Assembly (NCBI GenBank): GCA_001557035.1
Contig: LSKJ01000065.1
Location: 18,343 to 82,342, forward strand
DNA: 64,000 nucleotides
Reading direction: 5' to 3'
Origin: Rhodospirillaceae bacterium CCH5-H10
GTDB lineage: Bacteria; Pseudomonadota; Alphaproteobacteria; Reyranellales; Reyranellaceae
Below the pieces are notes generated by a model that searched no databases, had not been told where the DNA came from, and saw only the letters and a program-made list of their open reading frames with translations. The number at the start of each line of letters is the position of its first letter. The first letter of the stretch is position 1. Below are positions 1 to 9,228 of this stretch, piece after piece. The translations under genes and the position numbers were made by a program.

Positions 1-872
1 TGCTGGCCACGAGCCAGTTCGAACAGGTCGGCGATCACATGCGCCTCGCCGATCGCGCCGCTGGCGATGGCCTGCACGACGTCGCCGCCTTCCTTCAAGG
101 CCCCGGCGCGCGTGTCGACGTAGAGACGGGACCGCTGCACCGCGCGGTCGTCGCTTTCGCGCATCTGGGGTGTGTAAGCACCGACCAGGTCCACATGTTG
201 CCCCTCGCGCAGCCATTCGCCTTCGACCAGCGGCGCCTTGGAAAGCGTGGCACAGGAAACGACGTCGGCCTCCCGCACGGCGGCCTTGCGGTCGCTGACG
301 GCACGGACGCCGATCGCACGGCCGATCGCGGCCGGCAGGGATGCCGACAGTCTGACCGCGAGCGCCTCGGCCTGGGCCGGGGTGCGGCCCCAGATGGCCA
401 CCTCCGAGATCGGCCGCACCTTGGCGTGAACCCGGATCAGCTCGGGTGCCAGCGCGCCGGTGCCGATCATCAGCAGGCGCGAGGCATCGGGCCGCGACAG
501 GTAGCGCGAAGCGAGGCCCGAGGCGCAGGCGGTGCGCCGCTTGGTGAGCATCGTGCCGTCCAGCAGGGCCAGCGTGGCGCCGGTCGTGCCGTCGAGCAGC
601 AGGTACTGGCCGTAGATCGACGGCAGAGCGCGCTTGCCGTTGTCGGGGAACACGGTCACGACCTTGACGCCGACATGGGCGGACGGGCCCGTGGTCCAGG
701 CCGGCATCAGGAGCAGCATCGCATCGGCCGACCCCGCGCCGAGCGCCTCCCTGATCGGATGGTGGTGCCGGACAGGCATCTCGCAGCCGGCACGGAACAG
801 CGCGTCGAGCCGGTCGATCAGCGCGATGTCATCGAGGGCGGCGTCGATCTCGGCCGCCGACAGGACCTTCAC
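1..872 (-). CDS. Ornithine cyclodeaminase / mu-crystallin family protein (3' end outside window)
   Basis: NAD(P)-dependent enzyme of the ornithine cyclodeaminase/mu-crystallin/ketimine reductase family. Visible family features are the early PVRHHHP segment, the K-V-V-T-V-F-P-D-N stretch, GTTGATLALLDGTMLTKRRT in the middle, a Rossmann nucleotide loop LMIGTGALAPELI, and SLSKAPL-like and GAYTPQMRE segments toward the C-terminus. A GTG start is chosen because GTGA overlaps the stop of the upstream lapA gene, implying translational coupling. The gene runs off the left edge after about 290 codons, so roughly the last 20-30 residues of a usual 310-330 residue protein are missing. Family members include ornithine cyclodeaminase, alanine dehydrogenase and delta1-pyrroline-2-carboxylate reductase; the substrate cannot be decided from what is visible. 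Confidence 0.85.
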   Translation of the reverse strand, partial: MKVLSAAEIDAALDDIALIDRLDALFRAGCEMPVRHHHPIREALGAGSADAMLLLMPAWTTGPSAHVGVKVVTVFPDNGKRALPSIYGQYLLLDGTTGATLALLDGTMLTKRRTACASGLASRYLSRPDASRLLMIGTGALAPELIRVHAKVRPISEVAIWGRTPAQAEALAVRLSASLPAAIGRAIGVRAVSDRKAAVREADVVSCATLSKAPLVEGEWLREGQHVDLVGAYTPQMRESDDRAVQRSRLYVDTRAGALKEGGDVVQAIASGAIGEAHVIADLFELARGQ

Positions 873-1270
873 GAAAACGGACCGCGCACGGTGCGCGAGC
901 CGAGTTCGGGCGCGACCAGCGCGCTCTGCCGTTCGAGCGCCCGTTGGTCGCGCGGCGCCGGGCCGGCCGGGGCGGCGGCCTGCTGCGAGGCCTGCACGGC
1001 CTTGAGGCGCGCGACCTCACGATCGAGCCGTGCCGCTTCCCCGCCGGCCTCGCGCGCACGGCGGCGATGATGCCGGCCGGCCCACCAGCCCATGCTCAAT
1101 CCCGCCAGGACGCCCAGCATCAGCATGGCGATGACCAGCAGATAGACCGGCAGCACGATGATGTGCGGCAGTGGCCAGAGCGCGAGCTGCACGGGTTGCG
1201 TGTTGCTGACGGCCACCAGCACGCCGATCAGGATGAACAGCAGGAAAAGGATGCGGGACAGGATTTTCAT
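869..1270 (-). CDS. lapA: LapA-domain (DUF1049) inner-membrane protein
   Basis: Small membrane protein of 133 residues. Two hydrophobic segments (about residues 5-25 and 40-65) are separated by the typical N-T-Q-P-V-Q motif, followed by a basic WWAGRHHRRR turn and a short predicted coiled coil (AARLDREVARLKAVQ). This matches the LapA/YciS family, which in enterobacteria works with LapB in regulating LpxC and lipopolysaccharide assembly; the role in alphaproteobacteria is less clear. It lies directly after ihfB in the usual alphaproteobacterial rpsA-ihfB-lapA order. The ATG at 1270 is preferred over an upstream in-frame GTG at 1291 because the hydrophobic segment begins immediately after it. 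Confidence 0.8.
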   Translation of the reverse strand: MKILSRILFLLFILIGVLVAVSNTQPVQLALWPLPHIIVLPVYLLVIAMLMLGVLAGLSMGWWAGRHHRRRAREAGGEAARLDREVARLKAVQASQQAAAPAGPAPRDQRALERQSALVAPELGSRTVRGPFS

Positions 1271-1329
1271 GCGGGGTGGAGAATGCCACACCGCGCCCCT
1301 GCGACGCGAGGCGAACGATCAGGCCGGGA

Positions 1330-1665
1330 CTACTTCTTGTCGTCGTCCGCGGACTCGGGCGGCAGCAGGCCGGCGGCGCGCGCGGCCTCCTTGTTCAGGC
1401 GGTCGCGCAGGTCCTTGCCGGTCTTGAAATAGGGCACGCGCTTGGAGGCCACCGCGACCTGCTCGCCGGTGCGCGGATTGCGGCCGGTGCGCGGATCGCG
1501 CTTCTTCACGGAGAACGCCCCGAAACCGCGCAGTTCGACCCGATGACCGGACGCCAGCGCCTTGGAGATCTCGTCGAACACGGTGGCGACGATCCGCTCG
1601 ACGTCCCTCTGGTAGAGGTGCGGATTCCGGGCCGCCAGGCGGGCAATCAGCTCGGACTTGGTCAT
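1330..1665 (-). CDS. ihfB: Integration host factor beta subunit
   Basis: 111-residue HU/IHF-family DNA-bending protein; the beta subunit pairs with IhfA to bend DNA sharply at specific sites. It begins [11 protein letters not shown], as IHF-beta does, contains [22 protein letters not shown] (the beta-ribbon arm with the intercalating proline in RNPRTG) and has a typical C-terminal helix KDLRDRLN. A short acidic, lysine-ended tail (ESADDDKK) extends beyond the core fold. It sits downstream of rpsA, the position found across proteobacteria, but a terminator-like hairpin lies between the two, so it probably also has its own promoter in the AT-richer DNA at 1666-1763. Confidence 0.95.
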   Translation of the reverse strand: MTKSELIARLAARNPHLYQRDVERIVATVFDEISKALASGHRVELRGFGAFSVKKRDPRTGRNPRTGEQVAVASKRVPYFKTGKDLRDRLNKEAARAAGLLPPESADDDKK

Positions 1666-1763
1666 CGCGTTTCCATGAACGGGGCGATTCAGCCCCAGAG
1701 CACAATGATTAAGTCCTTGATATTAAACTCAATAACGGGATCGTCAAGCCTAAGTCCTTGAAA

Positions 1764-1799
1764 CCAAAAGAAAAGGCCGACCCTTGCGGGCCGGCCCTT
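1764..1799 (-). terminator. Rho-independent terminator after rpsA
   Basis: On the minus strand GGCCGGCCC and GGGTCGGCC flank a GCAA loop and are followed by TTTTCTTTT. It lies just past the rpsA stop codon and ahead of ihfB. Confidence 0.8.
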
Positions 1800-1821
1800 C
1801 CGTAAACCATGAGAAACCGGC

Positions 1822-3552
1822 TTACTTTTCGTCGCCGGCTTCGGCCTTCTTCTTGAGGGCCGCGCCCAGGATGTCGCCCAGGCTGGCGCCGGAGTCGGAC
1901 GAACCGAAGTCGGCCATCGCCTTTTTCTCCTCGTCGAGTTCGCGCGCCTTGACCGACAGCACGACCCGGCGCGAGGCCTTGTCGATGTTGGTGATCTTGG
2001 CATCGAGCTTGTCGCCGATCGCGTACCGGTCGGGACGCTGCTCGGAGCGGTCGCGGCTGAGCTCCGTCTTGCGGATGAAGCCCGGGATGCCGTCCTGCAC
2101 CGTGACTTCGATGCCATTGTCCTGGATGCCGGCCACGATGACCGTGACGACATCACCCTTCTTGGCAACCACACCGACCGTCTCGAACGGGTCGTTGGCA
2201 AGCTGCTTGATGCCGAGCGAGATGCGCTCCTTGTCCATGTCGACGTCGAGGACCTTGACCTTGACCTGGTCGCCCTTCTTGAAGTCGCGGATCGCCTCCT
2301 CGCCGGCCTTGTCCCAGCTCAGGTCGCTGAGATGGACCATGCCGTCGATGTCGCCGGGCAGGCCCACGAACAGGCCGAACTCGGTGATGTTGCGGACCTC
2401 GCCGTCGATCTCGGTGCCGGCCGGGAACTGCTCGGCGAAGCTCTCCCACGGGTTGGCCATGCACTGCTTGAGGCCGAGCGAGATGCGGCGCTTGGACATG
2501 TCGACGTCCAGCACCATCACTTCGACTTCCTGCGAGGTCGACACGATCTTGCCGGGGTGCACGTTCTTCTTGGTCCAGCTCATCTCCGAGACGTGGACCA
2601 GACCCTCGACACCCGGCTCCAGCTCGACGAACGCGCCGTAGTCGGTGATGTTGGTGACGCGGCCCTTGAGCTTGAGGTTGACCGGGTACTTCGCACCGGC
2701 GCCATCCCACGGATCGCTCATCAGCTGCTTCATGCCGAGCGAGATACGCTGCGTCTCGGGGTTGAAGCGGACGACCTGCACCTTGACCTGCTGGCCGATG
2801 GTGAGGGCTTCCGACGGATGGTTGATGCGCTTCCAGGCGATGTCGGTGACGTGCAGCAGGCCGTCGACGCCACCCAGATCCACGAACGCGCCGTAGTCGG
2901 TGATGTTCTTGACGACGCCGTCCAGCACCTGGCCTTCGGACAGGGCGCCCATCAGGCGCGTACGGTCCTCGGCGCGGGTCTCTTCCATGACGGCGCGGCG
3001 CGACACGACGATGTTGCCGCGGCGACGGTCCATCTTGAGGATCGCGAACTGCTGGGCCTGGCCCATCAGCGGGCCGACGTCGCGCACCGGGCGCACGTCG
3101 ACCTGGCTGCCCGGCAGGAAGGCCACGGCGCCCGACAGGTCGACCGTGAAGCCACCCTTCACGCGGCCGAAGATCGTGCCCATGACACGTTCCTGGTCGG
3201 TGAAGGCCTTCTCGAGGACGGTCCAGGCCTCTTCGCGGCGAGCCTTGTCGCGCGACAGGACGGCTTCGCCTTCCTTGTTCTCCATACGGTCGACGAAGAT
3301 GTCGACGGTGTCGCCTTCCTTGACCTCGGGGGCACCGGTGCCGCCGTTGGCGAACTCACGCAGCGCGACGCGGCCCTCGGACTTGAGGCCGACATCGACC
3401 ACGACGAAATCATTGGCAATGCGAATGACGCGGCCCTTGACGACCGTGCCTTCGAAGCTCGACGAACCGCCCAGCGATTCTTCGAGGAGTGCGGCGAACT
3501 CGGCGCTTGCGGCGTCGTTCGCGCGGGAACGCAGGGCGCTGCCCTTAGCCAT
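1822..3552 (-). CDS. rpsA: 30S ribosomal protein S1
   Basis: 576-residue S1 protein, which delivers mRNA to the 30S subunit during initiation. Six S1/OB-fold repeats can be followed at about residues 35-100, 118-185, 203-272, 290-358, 376-445 and 462-530; repeats three to five carry the characteristic N-I-T-D/E-Y/F-G-A/L-F-V and V-H-V/L-S motifs. Length matches alphaproteobacterial S1. A GGAGA ribosome binding site lies seven bases upstream of the ATG. The gene is separated by about 150 bp from cmk, a neighbour in most proteobacteria, so it may have its own promoter there as well as readthrough from cmk. The C-terminal tail is low in complexity and Lys/Ala rich. Confidence 0.97.
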   Translation of the reverse strand: MAKGSALRSRANDAASAEFAALLEESLGGSSSFEGTVVKGRVIRIANDFVVVDVGLKSEGRVALREFANGGTGAPEVKEGDTVDIFVDRMENKEGEAVLSRDKARREEAWTVLEKAFTDQERVMGTIFGRVKGGFTVDLSGAVAFLPGSQVDVRPVRDVGPLMGQAQQFAILKMDRRRGNIVVSRRAVMEETRAEDRTRLMGALSEGQVLDGVVKNITDYGAFVDLGGVDGLLHVTDIAWKRINHPSEALTIGQQVKVQVVRFNPETQRISLGMKQLMSDPWDGAGAKYPVNLKLKGRVTNITDYGAFVELEPGVEGLVHVSEMSWTKKNVHPGKIVSTSQEVEVMVLDVDMSKRRISLGLKQCMANPWESFAEQFPAGTEIDGEVRNITEFGLFVGLPGDIDGMVHLSDLSWDKAGEEAIRDFKKGDQVKVKVLDVDMDKERISLGIKQLANDPFETVGVVAKKGDVVTVIVAGIQDNGIEVTVQDGIPGFIRKTELSRDRSEQRPDRYAIGDKLDAKITNIDKASRRVVLSVKARELDEEKKAMADFGSSDSGASLGDILGAALKKKAEAGDEK

Positions 3553-3703
3553 ACAGACTCTCCTTCATCGATCCCGGGCGAAACGCTGCCGCCCGTCGGC
3601 CAACCGGTTAAGTCCGGCGGATCCACTGCCTTGAAACACCGACGCCAGGACGACACGTCCCGGCGCAATCGCCGCTGGAAGTCTTCGATCCGCCGGCGGC
3701 GAC

Positions 3704-4342
3704 TTACGGCCCGGAGGATCGAAAGCCCTTGCGCTCGATGAACGCCAAGGCGGCGGCGAAGGCCGCGTCGGCATCCATGTCGCTGGTATCGAGGTGGTAA
3801 GCATCGGGTGCGGCTTTGAGTGGTGCTGCCGCCCGTTCGCTGTCGCGACGGTCCCGCTCCGCCATCTCGGCAAGAACGCGCGGCTTTATAGTGTCCACCC
3901 CCTTGGCGCGCAACTCCTGGTACCGCCGTTCGGCCCGCGCCTCGGCGCTGGCCGTCACGAACAGCTTTATCGGAGCCCCGGGGCAGATCACGGTGCCCAC
4001 GTCCCGCCCGTCCAGCACTGCGCCGGAGGCCTGACTCGCGAATTTCTTCTGGAAATCCAACAGCTTGGCCCGGACCTGCGGCAGCGCCGCGACCTTCGAG
4101 GCGGCCTGGCCCGCCACATCGGTACGCAGCTCGGGATTGGCGAGGTCGGCCGGCTCCAGCCCGGCGGCGACCTCTTCCGGCGGCTGGCCGGTCCGTTCGG
4201 CCTTCAGGCCGACGGCCCGATAGAGCAGGCCGGTATCGAGATGGGGCAGGCCGAAATGGGCCGCCAGGCGCCGCGCCAGCGTGCCCTTGCCGGCCGCCGA
4301 CGGCCCGTCGATGGCGATGACGATGGCGGCCGCCCGGTTCAC
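3704..4342 (-). CDS. cmk: Cytidylate kinase
   Basis: 212-residue (d)CMP kinase that phosphorylates CMP and dCMP with ATP in pyrimidine nucleotide salvage. The P-loop [19 protein letters not shown] is at the N-terminus, followed by the [12 protein letters not shown] segment, the [12 protein letters not shown] motif and the [16 protein letters not shown]-binding/lid region, all in standard order. It starts with GTG, whose GTGA overlaps the aroA stop codon, so aroA and cmk are translationally coupled. Length is normal for the family. Confidence 0.95.
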   Translation of the reverse strand: MNRAAAIVIAIDGPSAAGKGTLARRLAAHFGLPHLDTGLLYRAVGLKAERTGQPPEEVAAGLEPADLANPELRTDVAGQAASKVAALPQVRAKLLDFQKKFASQASGAVLDGRDVGTVICPGAPIKLFVTASAEARAERRYQELRAKGVDTIKPRVLAEMAERDRRDSERAAAPLKAAPDAYHLDTSDMDADAAFAAALAFIERKGFRSSGP

Positions 4343-5694
4343 GCCGACTCGATTCGGGCCCCGAGGGCGCCCATCAGGCGGGCGAAGCCCGGGAAGCTGG
4401 TGTCGATCGGCGAGCCGTCGTCGACCGCCACGCCCTCGCGCGAGGCCAGCCCCAGCACGAGGAACGCCATGGCGATGCGATGATCGAGATGGGTGACGAC
4501 CGTCCCGCCGCCCGCCGGGGCCGCGCCGGTCCCGTGCACGAACAGCGTGTCGGCGCCCATTTCATGCTTCACGCCGTTGACCGCCAGCCCGGCCGAGACG
4601 CTGGCCAGCCGGTCGCTTTCCTTGGCCCGCAGCTCGGCGAGGCCCAGCATCCGCGTGGTGCCGCGGGCGCAGGCGGCCGCGACGGCCAGGATGGGATACT
4701 CGTCGATCATCGAGGGCGCGCGCTCCGGCGGCACCTCGACGCCGGTCAGCTCGCCGCCCCTGACGCGCAGGTCGGCCACCGGCTCGCCGCCGACCTCGCG
4801 CCGGTTCTCCTCCGTGATGTCGGCGCCCATCTCGCGCAGCGTGTCGTAGAGGCCGGCGCGCAGCGGGTTCAGGCCGACATTCTCGACCGTCACGTCGCTG
4901 CCCGGCCGGATGGCCGCCGCCACGACGGCGAAGGCCGCCGACGAGGGATCGCCCGGCACGACGATGTCGCGCGCCTTGAGTTCGGGCCAGCCGACCACGG
5001 TGATGCGCTTGCCGCCGCCATCGGCCGGACCGACCCGCACCTCGGCGCCGAAATGGCGCAGCATGCGCTCGGTATGGTCGCGGGTGGCCTCGGGCTCGAT
5101 CACGGTGGTCTCGCCGGTGGTGTTCAGGCCCGCCAGCAGGATCGCGCTCTTCACCTGGGCCGAGGCAACCGGGAGCCGATACTCGATCGGCACCATCTCG
5201 TCGGTGCCGACGATGGCGAGCGGCATGCGGCCGCCCTCGCGCGCCTCGAAGCGGGCGCCCATCTGCGACAGCGGCACGATGACCCGCTGCATCGGGCGGC
5301 GGCGCAGCGAGGCATCGCCGGTCATGAAGCTGGTGAAGCGATGGCTGGCCAGGATGCCGGACAGCAGGCGGGCCGAAGTGCCGGAATTGCCGAGGTCGAG
5401 CACATTGTCGGGCTCGCGTGCGCCACCGACGCCAAATCCGCGCACGCGCCATGCACCGCCGCCTTCATGGTCGACCTGCGCGCCCATCGCCCGCAGGGCG
5501 GCGGCGGTGGCGAGCACGTCCTCGCCTTCCAGCAGGCCGGTGATCTTCGTTTCGCCCAGCGCAAGCGCGCCGAACATCAGGGAGCGATGGGAGACCGACT
5601 TGTCGCCGGGCGCCCGGACGCGCCCCTGCAACCGGTCCACGGGACGGGCGATCAGCTTGGCCGGAGCGGCGTGAGCGGACAGGGCGGACTCCAC
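4339..5694 (-). CDS. aroA: 3-phosphoshikimate 1-carboxyvinyltransferase (EPSP synthase)
   Basis: Sixth step of the shikimate pathway: transfer of enolpyruvate from PEP to shikimate-3-phosphate. Visible motifs are [18 protein letters not shown] near the start, [34 protein letters not shown], the DPSSAAF segment, the [10 protein letters not shown] motif and [12 protein letters not shown] near the end. The GTG at 5694 gives 451 residues, close to family length; an in-frame ATG at 5745 would add an arginine-rich, unconserved 17-residue leader and cannot be excluded, as neither start has an obvious Shine-Dalgarno. An open frame continues far upstream, but it runs antisense through the TIGR02300 gene and is not coding. 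Confidence 0.93.
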   Translation of the reverse strand: MESALSAHAAPAKLIARPVDRLQGRVRAPGDKSVSHRSLMFGALALGETKITGLLEGEDVLATAAALRAMGAQVDHEGGGAWRVRGFGVGGAREPDNVLDLGNSGTSARLLSGILASHRFTSFMTGDASLRRRPMQRVIVPLSQMGARFEAREGGRMPLAIVGTDEMVPIEYRLPVASAQVKSAILLAGLNTTGETTVIEPEATRDHTERMLRHFGAEVRVGPADGGGKRITVVGWPELKARDIVVPGDPSSAAFAVVAAAIRPGSDVTVENVGLNPLRAGLYDTLREMGADITEENRREVGGEPVADLRVRGGELTGVEVPPERAPSMIDEYPILAVAAACARGTTRMLGLAELRAKESDRLASVSAGLAVNGVKHEMGADTLFVHGTGAAPAGGGTVVTHLDHRIAMAFLVLGLASREGVAVDDGSPIDTSFPGFARLMGALGARIESA

Positions 5695-5841
5695 GGCAGA
5701 GGGTCGGACAGAAGGCCGCACGGCGGCGCGGCGCCCTCCTAGCATGCCGGAATTTGCTTTTGACAGGGTGAAAGACGCGTGACATACGCCCTCCCTCGCG
5801 GCCCGTTCGGCCGATTCCAGCTTATTTGCAGGAGATTCAGC

Positions 5842-6198
5842 GTGGTCAAAGCAAGCTGGGGCACCAAACGCACCTGCCAGAGCTGCGCAGCGCGCTTCTA
5901 CGACCTGAACAAGAGCCCGATCAAATGCCCGAAGTGCGGGCGTGAGCACGATCGCGAGGACTTCGTGAAGGTCCGCCGCGGTCGCGGCGCCGCCGCGGCG
6001 ACGGCGGCTGCGGCAGCGGCAGCGGCAGCGGCAGCGGCCAAGGCAGCGGCCGCCAAGAAGCAGGGCGACGATCTGGACGCCGACGACTTGCCCGATGCGG
6101 ACGGCGACGACGCGCTCGCGGCGGACGACCTGGACGATGACGAGGACGATATCGAGGTCGAGGTCGAGGTCGACGACAAGGGAGAGGGCGACCGCTAG
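5842..6198 (+). CDS. TIGR02300 (FYDLN acid domain) family protein
   Basis: Alphaproteobacterial protein of unknown function, 118 residues. The N-terminus holds the family signature: a C-x2-C / C-x2-C zinc-ribbon-like pair (TCQSC and KCPKC) around R-F-Y-D-L-N-K-S-P. The middle is a poly-alanine/lysine stretch encoded by GCGGCA-type repeats, and the tail is strongly acidic (runs of D and E with EVEVEV). The GTG at 5842 is chosen because AGGAG lies eight bases upstream and the protein then begins [10 protein letters not shown], as in homologues. It diverges from aroA, its common position in this class. The zinc-ribbon suggests nucleic acid or protein binding, but no role can be assigned. Confidence 0.88.
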   Translation: MVKASWGTKRTCQSCAARFYDLNKSPIKCPKCGREHDREDFVKVRRGRGAAAATAAAAAAAAAAAAKAAAAKKQGDDLDADDLPDADGDDALAADDLDDDEDDIEVEVEVDDKGEGDR

Positions 6199-6254
6199 AG
6201 GCAGTTGCAAGCGCGCGAGGCTTTAACTATACCTCCCGCCTTCCCACGGATTTC

Positions 6255-6330
<76 letters not shown>

Positions 6331-6337
6331 AATAGAA

Positions 6338-6371
6338 CAAGGGCTCAGTCGGAAACGGCTGGGCCCTTTGT
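6338..6371 (+). terminator. Terminator-like hairpin after tRNA-Ala
   Basis: AAGGGCTCAG and CTGGGCCCTT form a stem around TCGGAAACGG, followed by a modest T-rich stretch (TGTCTTGT). It would end the tRNA transcript. Confidence 0.6.
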
Positions 6372-6447
6372 CTTGTGGGCACGCTCCCGCCACGCCGGAC
6401 TTTCTGTTAACAATATCTCTTCCAGGCCGACGGACCTTTCCAACAGG

Positions 6448-6648
6448 ATGGCACCCTCTCGCAAACCCAGGAAGAAAATGGGGCGACCGCCCAAGCCCGA
6501 TGGTGCCGGCGTGCTCGTTGCCGCGCGACTTCCCCCGACGCTCGCCGCGGCGATGGATCTCTACGCGGACCACGCCGAGATCACGCGCAGCCAGGCCGTC
6601 CGCCGGCTGATCGAAGCCGGCCTGAGGGCAAAGCTGCGCGGCCGCTGA
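6448..6648 (+). CDS. Small basic ribbon-helix-helix-like protein
   Basis: 66-residue protein, strongly basic at both ends. The segment GVLVAARLPPTLAAAMDLYA followed by a second helix with ITRSQAVRRLIEAGL has the strand-helix-helix pattern of CopG/Arc-type DNA-binding proteins. It follows tRNA-Ala and its terminator. The ATG at 6448 gives the full basic N-terminus; an ATG at 6478, preceded by AGGAAG, would give 56 residues and still contain the whole fold. No antitoxin/toxin partner lies next to it, so an orphan regulator is more likely than a toxin-antitoxin system. Assignment rests only on pattern, without a named family. Confidence 0.6.
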   Translation: MAPSRKPRKKMGRPPKPDGAGVLVAARLPPTLAAAMDLYADHAEITRSQAVRRLIEAGLRAKLRGR

Positions 6649-6661
6649 AGGCGTAGCAACG

Positions 6662-7807
6662 CTACAGGCTGCCCGCCTTCGACACGAGCTTCAGCCGCTC
6701 CAGTTCGCGAAGCACCAGGCCGGCCACGATGCGGTTGCCCTCGGCCGAGTGGTGGTCGGAGCGGTAGAGCGCATCGACGCCCTTCGCATCGACGACAGCC
6801 TGCATCGGCTGGGCGAGATCGAACGGGATGAGGCCCGACGCGCTCGCACAGCCCATCACCTTGTCGACCGACCGCTGGTCGTCCGCGCGGCGCCCCGCGC
6901 TCTGCGTCCAGTACTCGCGGCTGTATTGCGCCATGACCACGACCGGCACGCCGAGCGCGGCGAGCCGCGGCATCAGCAGGCAGACGATCGCCTCGCCGCT
7001 GCCGGCCGGTGCGCCACGGACTTCGTCGAAGTACCAGCCGCGCTGCAGGCCCAGTCGCTGCACGACGAGATCGGCCAGCGCGAAGCGGCCGAGCCAGCGG
7101 GCCGGCTCGGGCAGCGGCACCGGCGCGTTCGGCTGGCCCGGCACCGGCACGTTGTGCTCCTGGAGCTTGCCGCCGGTCACGGTGAAGTAAGGCTTCTCGC
7201 GGCTCCACGCGACCTTCAGTTCGCTGCGCCTTATGTCGCCGGGCGTGAAGCTCATCACGACGAACAGCGGCTTCACCTTGGGCACCAGCCGTTCCGTGCT
7301 GAGCGCACTCTGGTCGAAGGCGTAGCCGCTGACGCCGGCATTCACGACCTTGCGCCCCGTGAGGGTCTGCAGGTCGGCGGGCCAGGTCTCGTCGTCCATC
7401 ACCTCGTCGCCCTTGGCGAAGGACGAGCCGGTCACCAGCACGGGCGGTTCGGCCAGCGCCACCGTGGGGTTGGTGCGGCGGAAGCCGTCGGCATCGGCAT
7501 TGTAGGTGCGCGAGCTGCAACCGGGCGGCGAAGTCCATCCGATCTCGGGATCGAAGGCATACTGGCACCGGACCCGCGCGACGTCCGGCCCCGTTCCCAT
7601 CCGCTCGCGCGCGAGGTTCGGCCAGTGCGTCAGGCTGCCCGGGCCGGACAGCAACACGCGGCATGCCAGTTCGAGCAGTACCAGCGACACCATGACCGAG
7701 ACCGACACCAGCAGGAGGGTCGCAAACCTGCCGGTTGTGTTTATTTCCGAACGAAGCTTTCGCTCGTCTTTCGGAGCGGCCTTCACCGCCTCACGATCGA
7801 CGCTCAT
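6662..7807 (-). CDS. Membrane-anchored SGNH/GDSL-hydrolase-like protein
   Basis: 381 residues. A single hydrophobic segment at about 28-54 suggests an N-terminal membrane anchor with the rest periplasmic. The core resembles SGNH hydrolases: block I-like VLVTGSSFAKGDE at about 123-135, a G-V-S-G-Y block with nearby N/G residues at 157-162, and a C-terminal SDHHSAEGNRI that supplies the Asp-x-x-His pair. The nucleophile would be Ser128 or Ser129 in G-S-S rather than the usual G-D-S, so activity is not certain. Many such anchored proteins remove or add acyl groups on cell-envelope polysaccharides, which is a possible but unproven role. It is convergent with the small gene at 6448 and diverges from the phosphoesterase at 7972. 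Confidence 0.7.
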   Translation of the reverse strand: MSVDREAVKAAPKDERKLRSEINTTGRFATLLLVSVSVMVSLVLLELACRVLLSGPGSLTHWPNLARERMGTGPDVARVRCQYAFDPEIGWTSPPGCSSRTYNADADGFRRTNPTVALAEPPVLVTGSSFAKGDEVMDDETWPADLQTLTGRKVVNAGVSGYAFDQSALSTERLVPKVKPLFVVMSFTPGDIRRSELKVAWSREKPYFTVTGGKLQEHNVPVPGQPNAPVPLPEPARWLGRFALADLVVQRLGLQRGWYFDEVRGAPAGSGEAIVCLLMPRLAALGVPVVVMAQYSREYWTQSAGRRADDQRSVDKVMGCASASGLIPFDLAQPMQAVVDAKGVDALYRSDHHSAEGNRIVAGLVLRELERLKLVSKAGSL

Positions 7808-7971
7808 GTCTTACCTCTCATGACGAGCGGATTTACTCGAAGCCCCATCCGAAGGGGATGTGACGCTCGGTCGTAGGATTAGGCAGCCCGGAAGGCGAAA
7901 TTTGGGCTGCGCGAGCTTGCCGACACCTCTGTTAAGGTGATGTCCATTGCGCTTTCATAAGGAACAGACAC

Positions 7972-8901
7972 GTGACCGATGCCGCTCGGGGCCGTGACCC
8001 GGCCTGGGCCGCCGCTCGACGGCGGATCGAGCAGGGTCACCATCACTGCGGACCCGACGGACCCCGGCCGCGGCGCCGCAAGATCGTCTTCACGCGCCTG
8101 CTCGACCTGTTCGCCTGGGGATTGAAGCTCACCCCGCTGTACCGCCGGGGCGTGCGCAACGCGCTCGACCTGCGGCGCACCGAGTTCGAGATCGAGGTGC
8201 CCGGCCTGCCCTCGGCATTCGACGGCTATCGCATCCTCCATGTGAGCGACACGCACCTCGACGTCCTGCCGGACCTGGTGCCGGCCGCCCGCCGTCTGCT
8301 CGACGGTGTCGAAGTCGACCTGCTCGCCCTCACCGGCGATGTCCACGGCAACCACCATGCACCCGTCGAGGCGTCGGCCGGTCACCTGATGGAGGCACTC
8401 AGCGACGTCCGGGTGAACGGGCCTCGCCTCGCGATCCTGGGCAACCACGATTCCGAGGCCATGGCGGACACGCTGGAGAGACTGGGCTTCGACGTGCTGA
8501 TCAACCGCTCCGTCGTCATTGAGCGGGGGGTGGACCGGCTCGGCGTGACCGGACTGGACGACGTGAACAGCTTCTATACCGATGCGGCCCGCAAGGCGCT
8601 GGACGGCGCGACCGAGGCCTGCCGCATCGCCCTGATCCATTCCGCGGAGATGGCCGATCACGCTGCGGAGGCGGGCTACGCCCTCTATCTCGCGGGCCAC
8701 ACCCATGGCGGCCAGATCTGCCTGCCGGGCGGACGCCCCGTGTTCAGCACGCTGACGCGATGCCATCACGGCGCGGTCGGTCTCTGGAAGCAGGGCACGA
8801 TGACCGGCTACACGAATTCGGGCCTGGGCGTCGCCTATCCGCCGGTGCGTTTCAATTGCCGCGGCGAGGTCGCGATCATCACCCTGCGCGGTAGCCGCTG
8901 A
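7972..8901 (+). CDS. Metallophosphoesterase (YaeI-like)
   Basis: 309-residue calcineurin-like phosphoesterase. The dimetal-site motifs appear in order: VSDTHLD, LTGDVHGN, LGNHDSEAM, LIHSAEMAD and AGHTHGGQICLPGG. The G-H-T-H-G-G-Q form followed by a proline-rich loop is typical of the YaeI/YkuE group, some of which act on UDP-diacylglucosamine or other lipid phosphates. The first 40 residues are basic and unconserved; no signal peptide is evident. The GTG start at 7972 is supported by an AAGGA eight bases upstream. Substrate unknown. Confidence 0.9.
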   Translation: MTDAARGRDPAWAAARRRIEQGHHHCGPDGPRPRRRKIVFTRLLDLFAWGLKLTPLYRRGVRNALDLRRTEFEIEVPGLPSAFDGYRILHVSDTHLDVLPDLVPAARRLLDGVEVDLLALTGDVHGNHHAPVEASAGHLMEALSDVRVNGPRLAILGNHDSEAMADTLERLGFDVLINRSVVIERGVDRLGVTGLDDVNSFYTDAARKALDGATEACRIALIHSAEMADHAAEAGYALYLAGHTHGGQICLPGGRPVFSTLTRCHHGAVGLWKQGTMTGYTNSGLGVAYPPVRFNCRGEVAIITLRGSR

Positions 8902-8908
8902 CGACGCT

Positions 8909-9115
8909 TCACCCGGACGTGCGGTCGGACGGCATCGCATGCAGGCAGGCGAAACCCGCCTCGGTCAGTTGCGGATAATCGCGGTTTCCCGTCACCAGCC
9001 CCAGCCGCGCCAGGCCCCACAACTCCTCGCGGATCCCGAGCCCCGTCAGCGACAGGCCGAGGGCGAGGCGGCGAACGATGATCTGCTGCGACGGATTGAG
9101 TTCGCCGAACTTCAT
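8909..9115 (-). CDS. Small conserved-looking hypothetical protein
   Basis: 68 residues, MKFGELNPSQQIIVRRLALG at the start and a winged-helix-like second half (LARLGLVTGN followed by LTEAGFACLHAM). The latter pattern, a helix then a short strand pair ending in L-T-E-A-G, resembles the wing region of transcriptional regulators or a small DNA-binding domain. There is no clear ribosome binding site. It overlaps nothing and converges with the phosphoesterase. Function not recognised. Confidence 0.5.
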   Translation of the reverse strand: MKFGELNPSQQIIVRRLALGLSLTGLGIREELWGLARLGLVTGNRDYPQLTEAGFACLHAMPSDRTSG

Positions 9116-9228
9116 GACCGCCGCACGTTAGACGCAGTTGCTTACGAGGCCCTGACGGCGTGCCACGCCAGAGCCGCGTCGCCGCTTTCACCTCCCCCGT
9201 CTTACGGCAGGGCTACCGCATATGAGGT

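Noticed and set aside
39-1432. Long plus-strand reading frames across the ornithine cyclodeaminase and lapA genes
   Set aside because: They are shadows: the minus-strand genes have clear family motifs and the plus frames are low in complexity with no recognisable start signals.
5746-6210. N-terminal extension of aroA to 623 residues
   Set aside because: The extra residues are antisense to the TIGR02300 gene and unlike any EPSP synthase N-terminus.
6448-6648. Toxin-antitoxin module including the ribbon-helix-helix protein
   Set aside because: No toxin-sized partner lies on either side on the same strand.
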